Notes under the pieces: model-generated
Told to the model about the DNA's origin: nothing
What the model saw: the letters and a program-made list of their open reading frames with translations, nothing else
The model's database searches: none
Made by a program: the position numbers and the translations under genes
In this document: positions 1-7,235 of the stretch, in pieces
How positions within the stretch are numbered: the stretch's first letter is position 1
Layout of the letters: every line of letters begins with the position of its first letter
DNA from: an uncultured Collinsella sp.
GTDB taxonomy: Bacteria > Actinomycetota > Coriobacteriia > Coriobacteriales > Coriobacteriaceae
Assembly (NCBI GenBank): GCA_934667065.1
Contig: CAKULD010000009.1
Coordinates: 1 to 64,000 of the forward strand
Direction: 5' to 3'
DNA: 64,000 nucleotides

Positions 1-77
1 CCATGCGGTGTCGCCATAAAAGAAAAGCCCCCGTTGCCGGAGGCTTTCAATTTCAATTGGTGCGGCGTATAGGATTC
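1..77 (-). repeat. Distal copy of the tRNA-Arg 3' end and terminator
   Basis: Bases 1-77 are identical to 192-268. They hold the tRNA-Arg sequence from inside the T-loop through the acceptor strand and CCA, then its terminator hairpin. There is no 5' half, so this is not a tRNA gene. The window starts inside this copy or at its edge, so further units upstream cannot be excluded. Confidence 0.9.
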
Positions 78-191
78 CGCGTATCCGCTCCGCGGATCCG
101 CACCGGCTTCGGCCGCCTGCCGGCGCCCTCGCCCGCGGGCTAAAAACGCTCCGCGTTTTCTTAACGCTCGCGCCTCGACCGAGGTTCGAAT
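78..191 (-). repeat. GC-rich hairpin spacer of the tRNA-Arg-linked repeat
   Basis: This 114-base spacer separates the two copies of the tRNA-Arg 3' end. In the tRNA direction it begins with an inverted copy of the T-loop box (GGTTCGAATCC on the plus strand at about 182-192). It then carries hairpins such as AAAACGC-GGA-GCGTTTT and GGATCCGC-GGA-GCGGAT. Nearly the same sequence lies beside tRNA-Leu, and a diverged version with the same hairpins lies beside tRNA-Phe. No reading frame is plausible. Confidence 0.85.
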
Positions 192-210
192 CCATGCGGT
201 GTCGCCATAA

Positions 211-238
211 AAGAAAAGCCCCCGTTGCCGGAGGCTTT
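211..238 (-). terminator. Terminator of tRNA-Arg
   Basis: Read on the minus strand, a hairpin of GCCTCCGG pairing with the following CGGGGGC is followed by TTTTCTTTT. It lies directly after the tRNA. An identical second copy is at about 20-47. Confidence 0.75.
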
Positions 239-248
239 CAATTTCAAT

Positions 249-325
249 TGGTGCGGCGTATAGGATTCGAACCTATGACGTTCTGATTCGTAGTCAGACC
301 CTCTATCCAGCTGAGGTAACGCCGC
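249..325 (-). tRNA. tRNA-Arg (ACG)
   Basis: A full cloverleaf with a 7-bp acceptor stem (GCGGCGT with ACGCCGC), anticodon loop CTACGAA giving anticodon ACG, a T-loop box GGTTCGAATCC and an encoded CCA (bases 249-251). The wobble A would need TadA deamination to inosine to read CGU, CGC and CGA. Its 3' end is duplicated downstream. Confidence 0.96.
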
Positions 326-404
326 AGCGCAAGACATATAAAACCACTTTAGCTTATTGGAGTCAAGCACAATCTCAAACTTTTTTTCTCGAGACCGTAA
401 TTTG

Positions 405-782
405 TCATGCTGCACCGCGAGCACCAACACTTCTCGTGCGATCGATTGGCTTTTCAATCACATCGAACCCGGCGCCAAGCTCCCCCAAGAGTGACCGCAC
501 TCGTTGGGCACAGTCATAGTCGGCAAACGAGATACTCAGCATGCGAGCAACCTGGTTAGAAGTTCCAACCCCATAGAAGTGCTCAAGTGCCGCAAGTCCC
601 TCGCGTGGCACAAACGTCTCGACCACATGCGGCGATTCCTCATAGCACCATCGCGTCAACGGCCCCTCGCTCGTCTGCCGAACCACCAAGCCACCCATAC
701 CAGACGGCTCGCACGTTACCAGCAGGTACTCACCGCCTTCATCGCTCTCGAACATAACTACCCGCTCATCGAACAACTCCAT
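405..782 (-). CDS. Hypothetical protein, 125 aa
   Basis: I do not recognise this protein. It is acidic and soluble, with no membrane segment or signal peptide. The start at 782 has a good ribosome site (AAAGGGG). It stands alone between tRNA-Arg and serS on the same strand. The frame is open throughout and no other frame here is better, so I regard it as a real gene of unknown function. Confidence 0.7.
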   Translation of the reverse strand: MELFDERVVMFESDEGGEYLLVTCEPSGMGGLVVRQTSEGPLTRWCYEESPHVVETFVPREGLAALEHFYGVGTSNQVARMLSISFADYDCAQRVRSLLGELGAGFDVIEKPIDRTRSVGARGAA

Positions 783-902
783 TGCATCCCCTTTCTCTCG
801 CTCTTATCTAGCAAAAGCATAGCAGGTAGATAGCTGTATATAGAACATCTGTTCGTGTATTTTCTATTGAGCTGTCCGCACGACATGGTATGGATCTGCG
901 CA

Positions 903-935
903 CAAAATAGGGCGCCCTAGACAGGAGCGCCCCAT
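903..935 (-). terminator. Terminator after serS
   Basis: On the minus strand GGGGCGCTCCTG pairs with the CTAGGGCGCCC segment and is followed by TATTTTG. It sits just past the serS stop codon. Confidence 0.7.
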
Positions 936-956
936 CAGATCGCTTATGTAGCTTGC

Positions 957-2240
957 CTACGCGACCGGCTCGATCTTCTCGAGGCCGCCCATGTAGGGAC
1001 GCAGAACCTCGGGGATCGTAATGGTGCCGTCGGCGTTCTGGTAGTTCTCCAGAATGGCGGCCATGGTGCGGCCAGCCGGCAGACCGGAACCGTTGAGGGT
1101 GTGCAGGTAGCGCGAGCCCTTGAAGTTCTCGGGGTCGCGATACTTGATGTTGGCGCGGCGAGCCTGGAAGTCGCCGCAGTTGGAGCAGGAGCTGATCTCC
1201 TTGTAGGCGTTGTAGCTCGGCAGCCAAACCTCGACGTCATAGGTCTGACGGGCAGAGAAGCCCAGGTCGCCGGTGCACAGGCTAATGACGCGATACGGAA
1301 GGCCCAGCTGCTGCAGCAGGTACTCGGCCTCGGCGGTCATGCTCTCGAGCTCCTCGTCGGACTCCTCCGGCTTGGCGAACTTGACCATCTCGACCTTGTC
1401 GAACTCATGCTGGCGAATGATGCCGCGGGTGTCACGACCAGCAGAGCCGGCCTCCTCGCGGAAGCAGGGGGTGAAGGCGGTGTAGCGACGCGGCAGAGTG
1501 TCGGCGTCCAGAACCTCACCAGCGTGCAGGTTGGTGAGCACGACCTCGGCGGTGGGGATCAGGAAGTTGTCGCCCGAGACGTGATAGGCATCGTCCTCGA
1601 ACTTGGGGAGCTGACCCGTGCCAAACATGGTCTGACGCTTGACGACGATGGGCGGCCACCACTCCTTAAAACCACGGCTGGTGTGCGTATCGAGGAAGAA
1701 GTTGATGAGGGCGCGCTCAAGACGGGCGCCGGCGCCACCGAGAACGGTGAAGCGGCTGCCGGAGAGCTTGTTGCCGCGCTCGAAGTCGAGGATGTCGAGG
1801 TCGGTGCCCAGATCCCAGTGCGGCTTAAAGTCGAAGTCGAACTCGCGCGGGGTGCCCCAGCGGCGGCGCTCGATGTTCTCGTCCTCGTCCTTGCCGTACG
1901 GGGTGACATCGCACGGAATGTTGGGCAGGTGAGCCATGAAGTCGTACTGCTCCTGCTCGAGGGCGGTGCGGCGCTCGGCCAGACCGTCAATCTTCTCGTT
2001 GACGGCGCGCACGGCCTCCTTGGCGGCCTCGGCCTCGTCCTTCTTGCCCTCCTTCATCAGGGCGCCGATCTTCTTGGACTCGGCGTTGCGCGTGGCTTGA
2101 AGTTCCTCGACCTCGGTGATGACGGCACGACGCTCGTCGTCGAGCTCAAAGAACTTCTCGCGATCCCAAGACGTCTGGCGGTTAGCCATGGCGACATCGA
2201 TGGCATCGGGGTTCTCGCGAACAAACTTGATATCAAGCAT
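957..2240 (-). CDS. serS: Seryl-tRNA synthetase
   Basis: Charges tRNA-Ser with serine in the cytoplasm (class II synthetase). The 427-aa length is normal. The N-terminus MLDIKFVRENPDAI and the long antiparallel coiled coil (about residues 30-100) that grips the tRNA-Ser variable arm are typical. Class II motif 2 (FREEAGSAGRDTRGIIRQHEF) and motif 3 (GSGLPAGRTMAAILENYQ) are present. I chose the start at 2240 because GGAGG lies 6 bases upstream; a longer frame to 2267 adds nine residues without support. No T-box leader was found upstream. Confidence 0.97.
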   Translation of the reverse strand: MLDIKFVRENPDAIDVAMANRQTSWDREKFFELDDERRAVITEVEELQATRNAESKKIGALMKEGKKDEAEAAKEAVRAVNEKIDGLAERRTALEQEQYDFMAHLPNIPCDVTPYGKDEDENIERRRWGTPREFDFDFKPHWDLGTDLDILDFERGNKLSGSRFTVLGGAGARLERALINFFLDTHTSRGFKEWWPPIVVKRQTMFGTGQLPKFEDDAYHVSGDNFLIPTAEVVLTNLHAGEVLDADTLPRRYTAFTPCFREEAGSAGRDTRGIIRQHEFDKVEMVKFAKPEESDEELESMTAEAEYLLQQLGLPYRVISLCTGDLGFSARQTYDVEVWLPSYNAYKEISSCSNCGDFQARRANIKYRDPENFKGSRYLHTLNGSGLPAGRTMAAILENYQNADGTITIPEVLRPYMGGLEKIEPVA

Positions 2241-2351
2241 TAGATCCTCCGGCGATATACATTCCATTTAGGTTGCAACCTTGTACATGTATGGGCAAGT
2301 ATATACTTATGAGCGTTTACGACCCAACTCAACTACGCAAGAAGGCACCCA

Positions 2352-2525
2352 ATGGACGCAGTTTTTTCCTTTTTGTTTGGCACCCGCACCGGTTTTGCCA
2401 TCCTTTTCGCCGGCGGCATCCTGCTGTTTGCGATTCTTGCCTTTGTAATGGAGAAGCGCACCCATAAGATGTATGTCGACCGCGGCCCCAAGTCCGAGGA
2501 CGAAGAAGACAGCTTCTGGGACTAA
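2352..2525 (+). CDS. Small membrane protein, 57 aa
   Basis: A short plus-strand gene with AAGAAGG just before the ATG. Residues about 5-33 form one hydrophobic span, followed by EKRTHK and an acidic tail ending DEEDSFWD, which predicts one membrane helix with a charged cytoplasmic end. A strong hairpin terminator follows at 2580-2615. It looks like a lineage-specific small membrane protein. Its function is unknown. Confidence 0.7.
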   Translation: MDAVFSFLFGTRTGFAILFAGGILLFAILAFVMEKRTHKMYVDRGPKSEDEEDSFWD

Positions 2526-2535
2526 CTCGCCAAAA

Positions 2536-2670
2536 AGGGACAGGTTTATTTTGGTCGGTTTTATCTGGGCAAACGCAAGCGCCCCGCAACTGGAATTGAA
2601 CCAGTTGCGGGGCGCTTTTCGCTAAAAGGACAAAACAGCAGGAAAAACCTACCAAAATAAACCTGTCCCT
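2536..2670. repeat. Inverted-repeat element around a terminator hairpin
   Basis: The 28-base end at 2536 (AGGGACAGGTTTATTTTGG...) returns inverted at 2643-2670 with about 26 of 28 positions matching. Between the ends is a 15-bp perfect stem (GCGCCCCGCAACTGG) with a 7-base loop at 2580-2615, followed by TTTTC. It can terminate the small gene before it and, on the other strand, proC. The form suggests a MITE-like or REP-like element. Neither ends nor core encode protein. Confidence 0.75.
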
Positions 2671-2682
2671 AAATAGCAGGTT

Positions 2683-3453
2683 TTACTGGAGGGTTGCGTC
2701 GATTGCCTTGACTAGGGCGCTGCGCATGCCGGCGTCCTCGAGTGCAACGACGCCCTTGATGGTGGCACCGCCGGGCGAGCACACGGCATCCTTCATCGCT
2801 GCGGGATGCTGACCGGTTGCGAGCTGCAGCTTTGCCGTACCCAGCACCATCTGGCTCACAATGCGATAGGCATCGGCGCGCGGAATACCGTGTTTGACGG
2901 CCGCATCGCCCAGAGCCTCGATCGCCATGGCGACAAACGCCGGGGCGCAGCCGCCCACGGTACCGCCCACAAACAGCAGACTCGAATCGAGCTCGACCAC
3001 CGTGCCAAGCTTTCCGAGCAGACCGAGCACCGTGGCACGCTGCTCATCGCTAAGCGTGGAAGCCTTCTCGCAGGCGATGACACCCTCGCCCACCGAAACC
3101 GGTGTGTTAGGCACCGTCGAGATATGCGCGACGCCCGGCAGGACCTGCTCCCACTTGGCACTGTCCCAGGTCCAGGCAACCGACAGAACGACCTTTTTGG
3201 CAAGAGCATCCTTGAGCGGAGCGAATACCTTCTCGATCATGTACGGCTTGACCGCAGCGACCACGATATCGGATGCGGCGACAACCTCGGCGGCATCGTG
3301 GCAAGCAGCCATCCCGCGCGCCTCACAACGCTCAACCAGCGCGTCGTAACGACCCGCACAGGCGCACATGTCGCTCGCAGCTACGCCGGCAGCGATCCAG
3401 CCATCAGCCATAGCGCTCGCCATATTGCCAAAACCGACAAATCCAATCTTCAT
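2683..3453 (-). CDS. proC: Pyrroline-5-carboxylate reductase
   Basis: Reduces pyrroline-5-carboxylate to proline with NAD(P)H, the last step of proline synthesis. The N-terminal Rossmann motif is clear (MKIGFVGFGNMASAM). The C-terminal dimerisation domain has the family signature around SPGGATIKGVVALEDAGMR. At 256 aa it is slightly shorter than the usual 260-280. The start at 3453 follows GAAAGGA; the frame extends to 3477 without support. It lies alone between an inverted-repeat element and rlmH. Confidence 0.94.
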   Translation of the reverse strand: MKIGFVGFGNMASAMADGWIAAGVAASDMCACAGRYDALVERCEARGMAACHDAAEVVAASDIVVAAVKPYMIEKVFAPLKDALAKKVVLSVAWTWDSAKWEQVLPGVAHISTVPNTPVSVGEGVIACEKASTLSDEQRATVLGLLGKLGTVVELDSSLLFVGGTVGGCAPAFVAMAIEALGDAAVKHGIPRADAYRIVSQMVLGTAKLQLATGQHPAAMKDAVCSPGGATIKGVVALEDAGMRSALVKAIDATLQ

Positions 3454-3526
3454 ATCACATAGTCCTTTCAGACACATTCCTCAAAACGAAAGGTATTGTC
3501 CCACGCTATTGTTTCGTATTGCCGAC

Positions 3527-3997
3527 CTATTTGTGATACGGCTCGCCACGACTGATCTTGCAGGCACGGTAGATCTGCTCCAGCAGCACCACGCGCGCCA
3601 AATTATGCGGCAAGGTAATACGTCCAAAGCTGAGCATCTCGTCGGCGCGGGCGCGCACGGCATCACTCACGCCGTCCGAACCGCCGATTACAAAGGCAAT
3701 GTCGCTGTTACCACGTAGCATAAGATCATCGAGCCGCGCCGAAAGCTCCTCGCTCGAGCGCTCTTTGCCCTCAATGGCCAGCAAGATCACATGTGCTCGA
3801 GGCGGCAAGGCAGCAAGAATCGCCGCCCCCTCCTTGTCGCGCGCGACATCCACGCCGCCCGCCTTAGCCGGGTCGATATCGGCCACCTCGCGGATATCCA
3901 CCTTGGCATAGGCACCTAGGCGCTTGGTGTACTCGGCGCACGCGTCCTTCCAAAAGCGCTCCTTGAGCTTACCGACGCAAACGACGGTGTATTTCAC
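3527..3997 (-). CDS. rlmH: 23S rRNA (pseudouridine-1915-N3) methyltransferase
   Basis: A SPOUT-family enzyme that methylates pseudouridine 1915 in helix 69 of 23S rRNA. The 156-aa length fits. The start MKYTVVCVGKLKE, the GGSDGVSD glycine-rich SAM-knot region and the C-terminal LPHNLARVVLLEQIYRA are diagnostic. Six bases separate it from the SPFH gene upstream, so the two are probably one operon. The stop is followed by a 70-base gap before proC. Confidence 0.96.
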   Translation of the reverse strand: MKYTVVCVGKLKERFWKDACAEYTKRLGAYAKVDIREVADIDPAKAGGVDVARDKEGAAILAALPPRAHVILLAIEGKERSSEELSARLDDLMLRGNSDIAFVIGGSDGVSDAVRARADEMLSFGRITLPHNLARVVLLEQIYRACKISRGEPYHK

Positions 3998-4003
3998 GCG
4001 CGT

Positions 4004-4942
4004 CTACTCCTTCGAATCGTTTTGAACTTTGCCGGCGGCCAGCATCTGCTCGAACATCGAGGCCGACTGCGAAAAGTCGCTCGGCAACACGACCGTCGAG
4101 TTTTTGCCCGTACGTGCGAACTCCGTCATCATCTCGGACCACTGCGTAAACATAAACAGCTGGTTGGCCTCGTCGTTACCGACGCCCGTCTCCTGGATAA
4201 TCTCGAGCGAATCCTTGATGCCCAACGCGATAGCCTTGCGCTGGTTGGCGATGCCTTCGCCTGCCTTTTCCATCGCCTCGGCCTCGGCGGTCGCCTCGGT
4301 GACGCGCTTGATGCGGTCGGCCTCGGCGAGCTCCTGCGCGGCAGCGCGCTTGCGCTGGGCGGCGTTGATGTCGTTCATAGAATTCTCGACCTCGGTCGGC
4401 AGCGCGATCTTGGTGATGAGCGTCGACACGAGGGTGAAGCCGTAGGCGGCCATCTGCTCGGACACGGTGGCGTTGACGTCCTTGGCAATATCATCCTTCT
4501 TGGCAAAGACCTCGTCGAGCGTGTAAACGGGAATCGAGGAGCGCAGGGCATCGGTAATGAAGTCGCGCATCTGGTCGACGGGCTCCTGCAGCATGTAGTA
4601 GCTCTTGTAGATGCCCGAATCCGCCGGGCCGGCACCCATGTCGTAGCTCACGTGATACTGCGCGGAGACCTCGAGGCCGATGGTCACGTTGTCCTGGGTC
4701 TTAACGTCAATGCCAAAACCGTTTTTCATGGTGCGCAGGCTCACCGTGGCGGCCTTGCGGTCGATTACGGGCACCTTCAAGTGGAAACCCGCGTTGACGA
4801 TGCGGTTGAACTTGCCCAAGCGCTCGATAATCACGGCATGTTGCTGCTCGACGACATAGCAGGCGTTGGGAAGCAGCAGCAACAGGATGATGATGGGGAT
4901 CAAAAGACTGGTAAGGGCGGCGATGATACCGGAAAACAGCAT
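4004..4942 (-). CDS. SPFH/prohibitin-family membrane protein
   Basis: A 312-aa stomatin/prohibitin-like protein. Residues about 4-28 form the membrane anchor (GIIAALTSLLIPIIILLLLL). The SPFH domain follows, with the stomatin-like stretch VVEQQHAVIIERLGKFNRI. An Ala/Glu-rich coiled coil (about 190-245) comes next. These proteins form oligomeric rings at membrane microdomains. The start at 4942 has GAGGAG 6 bases upstream. It is co-oriented with rlmH. Whether a NfeD-type partner exists elsewhere is not visible. Confidence 0.88.
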   Translation of the reverse strand: MLFSGIIAALTSLLIPIIILLLLLPNACYVVEQQHAVIIERLGKFNRIVNAGFHLKVPVIDRKAATVSLRTMKNGFGIDVKTQDNVTIGLEVSAQYHVSYDMGAGPADSGIYKSYYMLQEPVDQMRDFITDALRSSIPVYTLDEVFAKKDDIAKDVNATVSEQMAAYGFTLVSTLITKIALPTEVENSMNDINAAQRKRAAAQELAEADRIKRVTEATAEAEAMEKAGEGIANQRKAIALGIKDSLEIIQETGVGNDEANQLFMFTQWSEMMTEFARTGKNSTVVLPSDFSQSASMFEQMLAAGKVQNDSKE

Positions 4943-4999
4943 GGCTTCTCCTCTATTGGGCATACATTGGCACTAGGATACCCGTCCAAGGCGACCGCG

Positions 5000-5059
5000 C
5001 ATAACAAAAAAGCTCCCATTGCTGGGAGCTCTTTCATTTAATGGTGCGGGCGAAAGGAC
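5000..5059 (-). repeat. Distal copy of the tRNA-Leu 3' end and terminator
   Basis: Sixty bases identical to 5189-5248, covering the tRNA-Leu T-loop edge, acceptor strand, CCA and terminator hairpin. It has no tRNA 5' half. There is no third copy beyond it. Confidence 0.9.
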
Positions 5060-5188
5060 GTCCGCGTATCCGCTCCGCGGATCCGCACCGGCTTCGGCCG
5101 CCTGCCGGCGTCCTCGCCAGCTCGCTAAAAACGCTCCGCGTTTTCTTAACGCTCGCTCCTTCGCAGGTTCAAGTCCCTGCGATGGGCC
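5060..5188 (-). repeat. GC-rich hairpin spacer of the tRNA-Leu-linked repeat
   Basis: A 129-base spacer almost identical in its core to the one beside tRNA-Arg. The inverted T-loop box is GGTTCAAGTCC on the plus strand at about 5165-5175, which matches tRNA-Leu's own variant, not that of tRNA-Arg. The AAAACGC-GGA-GCGTTTT and GGATCCGC-GGA-GCGGAT hairpins are conserved. Confidence 0.85.
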
Positions 5189-5190
5189 CA

Positions 5191-5223
5191 TAACAAAAAA
5201 GCTCCCATTGCTGGGAGCTCTTT
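5191..5223 (-). terminator. Terminator of tRNA-Leu
   Basis: On the minus strand GAGCTCCCAGCAATGGGAGC folds into a hairpin followed by TTTTTTG. A second identical copy is at about 5002-5034. Confidence 0.8.
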
Positions 5224-5230
5224 CATTTAA

Positions 5231-5317
5231 TGGTGCGGGCGAAAGGACTTGAACCTTCATGGGGTTGCCCCCATACGGACCTGAACCGTACGCGTCTGCC
5301 AATTCCGCCACGCCCGC
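5231..5317 (-). tRNA. tRNA-Leu (CAG)
   Basis: A class II tRNA with a long variable arm, acceptor GCGGGCG pairing with CGCCCGC, and anticodon loop TTCAGGT giving CAG. CCA is encoded at 5231-5233. Its 3' end and terminator are duplicated 189 bases downstream. Confidence 0.96.
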
Positions 5318-5360
5318 GTGCAGGAATTAGAATAACGGAGCGCCAACGCGAACGCAAGAA

Positions 5361-6278
5361 CTATTTTTGAAAAAGTTTGCAGGCATTTTCCCAAGCGGCT
5401 TGCGCGATTGCTTCGGCATTCTCGCCGGTGCGGTCGACACGGTCGTTGACCAGCGCGTTTGCCGTAATGGAAATCATCGCGGGCTCGCACTCGAGACCTC
5501 GAATTGGCTCTGGGGCCATGTACGGGCAATCCGTCTCGAACAAAATTCGATCGAGCGGGGTTGCCGCGAATGCCTCGCGCACGTCATCGTTACGTTTGAA
5601 GGTCGCCGCACCGCCATAGGCGATGTAGCAACCCAAATCCACGAAGCGCTCCATCGTGGCGCGGTCCTCACCAAAGCAGTGCAGCACACAGCCCGCCTGA
5701 GGCATGCCTACCTCGCGCAGCACGTTGTACGCGTCCACATGCGAAGTGCGTTCATGGTCCGTGTCCTCGTGACGCAGATGCAGCTCTACCGGCACATTGC
5801 GACGCACGGCAAGCTCGAGCTGGCGCGCCATGCAGTCGATCTGCACGTCGTGAGGCGCCGGCGCAACATCATCGTCATAGTCCATGTGGTAGTCCAGGCC
5901 GATCTCGCCGATACCGACGCATAAGGGATCATCGAGCGCGGCCACGATCTGGGCATGGATATCGTCGGTATAGTCCGGGGCACCATACGGATGCACGCCG
6001 GCGAGATATTTAATCTGCGGGATATCCTGCATCGGCAAAATCTCACGCGCCAGCCAGTCGCTGTAGTCCGTCACGCTGCGCTTATCGGCAATGGGATCGA
6101 AGACCGTCACCAACAGGTCAACACCCGCCGCCTTGGCGCGTACAAGTGTCTCGGGCACCTCCTTGCCCCAAAACGAGAGCAGGTGCGCATGCGTATCGGC
6201 AAGCGGTGCCAGCGGCTCCGGACAGGCAATCGTTTTCTTTTTCTTGGTAAACACCACGCGTTCGGCATTAGGCATCAT
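5361..6278 (-). CDS. tatD: TatD-family metal-dependent hydrolase/deoxyribonuclease
   Basis: A TIM-barrel metallohydrolase that acts as a 3'-5' DNase in its studied relatives. Metal ligands are visible: DTHAHL near the N-terminus, E in GEIGLDYH, HLRHED, HCFGED and the closing ETDCPYMAPEP. The product is 305 aa with a roughly 25-residue lead. I place the start at 6278 (ATGATG), overlapping the end of rsmA by 11 bases with GGAG upstream; the longer frame to 6389 lies inside rsmA. This overlap indicates translational coupling with rsmA. Confidence 0.92.
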   Translation of the reverse strand: MMPNAERVVFTKKKKTIACPEPLAPLADTHAHLLSFWGKEVPETLVRAKAAGVDLLVTVFDPIADKRSVTDYSDWLAREILPMQDIPQIKYLAGVHPYGAPDYTDDIHAQIVAALDDPLCVGIGEIGLDYHMDYDDDVAPAPHDVQIDCMARQLELAVRRNVPVELHLRHEDTDHERTSHVDAYNVLREVGMPQAGCVLHCFGEDRATMERFVDLGCYIAYGGAATFKRNDDVREAFAATPLDRILFETDCPYMAPEPIRGLECEPAMISITANALVNDRVDRTGENAEAIAQAAWENACKLFQK

Positions 6279-7128
6279 GGGAAAGCTCCTGGGCCAGACG
6301 GACAAAGTCGGCGACGTCGAGCGTCTCGGCGCGCGTGGTGGGCGCGATACCGCAAGCCTCAAAGGCAGCATCGAGCACGTCCTTGGCAAAGCCGTTGGCG
6401 CTCATGGAGTTGCGGATAGTTTTGCGACGCTGGGCAAATGCGGCGTCGATCACGCGGGCCACGAACTCGCGATCGAGCCCCTCGGGCACCACGCCGCCAA
6501 CGCGGTCGATACGCACCACAGCAGAGTCCACGTGCGGCGCCGGCATAAAGCAGCGCGGCGGTACCTCAAAGCGACCCGTCACCTGCGCATACAGGCCGAG
6601 CTTTGCCGTGTAGCCGCCATAGGTCTTGTTGCCGGGCGTCGCGGCAATGCGATCGGCGACCTCCTTTTGCACCATGACGACGGCACGCTTGAGCGCAGGC
6701 ATCGTCTGGAAGAACTGCAGAATGATCGTCGCTGCCACGTTGTAGGGCAGATTCGCGACAAACACCGTGGGCTCGCCGCCGGCCGTCTGCTCAATCTGCT
6801 CCGGCGTCACCTTGAGCGCGTCACCCATGATAAAGCGGAAGTTGGCATAGTCGGCAACGTGGGCATCGAGCACCGGCTCAAGCTCAGGATCGGCCTCGAT
6901 CGACGTGACGCACGCCGCCTCCTGCAACAGGGCCAACGTCAGCGTGCCGCAACCCGGGCCAACCTCGAGCACGCGCTCATCGCCCGCAAGCTCGGCAAGC
7001 TCGCAGATACGCTCGATCACATGGTTATCGATCAGGAAGTTTTGGCCCAGGCGATGCTTGGTCGCAAGGCCAAACTCCTCTAGCAGCTCCCTGGTTGCCG
7101 TGGGGTTTGCCAAAGGCGAAGTTGTCAT
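6268..7128 (-). CDS. rsmA: 16S rRNA (adenine-1518/1519-N6) dimethyltransferase
   Basis: Dimethylates two adjacent adenines in the 3' hairpin of 16S rRNA during small-subunit maturation (KsgA). The motifs are clear: HRLGQNFLID, the SAM-binding VLEVGPGCGTLT and the catalytic NLPYN. Length is 286 aa. AAGGAGG stands before the start at 7128. It overlaps tatD downstream. A terminator separates it from metG upstream, so it probably has its own promoter. Confidence 0.97.
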   Translation of the reverse strand: MTTSPLANPTATRELLEEFGLATKHRLGQNFLIDNHVIERICELAELAGDERVLEVGPGCGTLTLALLQEAACVTSIEADPELEPVLDAHVADYANFRFIMGDALKVTPEQIEQTAGGEPTVFVANLPYNVAATIILQFFQTMPALKRAVVMVQKEVADRIAATPGNKTYGGYTAKLGLYAQVTGRFEVPPRCFMPAPHVDSAVVRIDRVGGVVPEGLDREFVARVIDAAFAQRRKTIRNSMSANGFAKDVLDAAFEACGIAPTTRAETLDVADFVRLAQELSHDA

Positions 7129-7161
7129 GGTTGCCTCCTTAACATGGTGGCTGCATCGTAA

Positions 7162-7196
7162 AGCAAAAGGGCATGGACCGTTGCGGCCATGCCCTT
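7162..7196 (-). terminator. Terminator after metG
   Basis: On the minus strand GGGCATGGCCGC pairs with CGGTCCATGCCC and is followed by TTTTGCTTT. It lies between metG and rsmA. Confidence 0.75.
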
Positions 7197-7235
7197 ACAT
7201 CTAAACAGCAAATTGCCGATATGGCGCGCAGCGGC

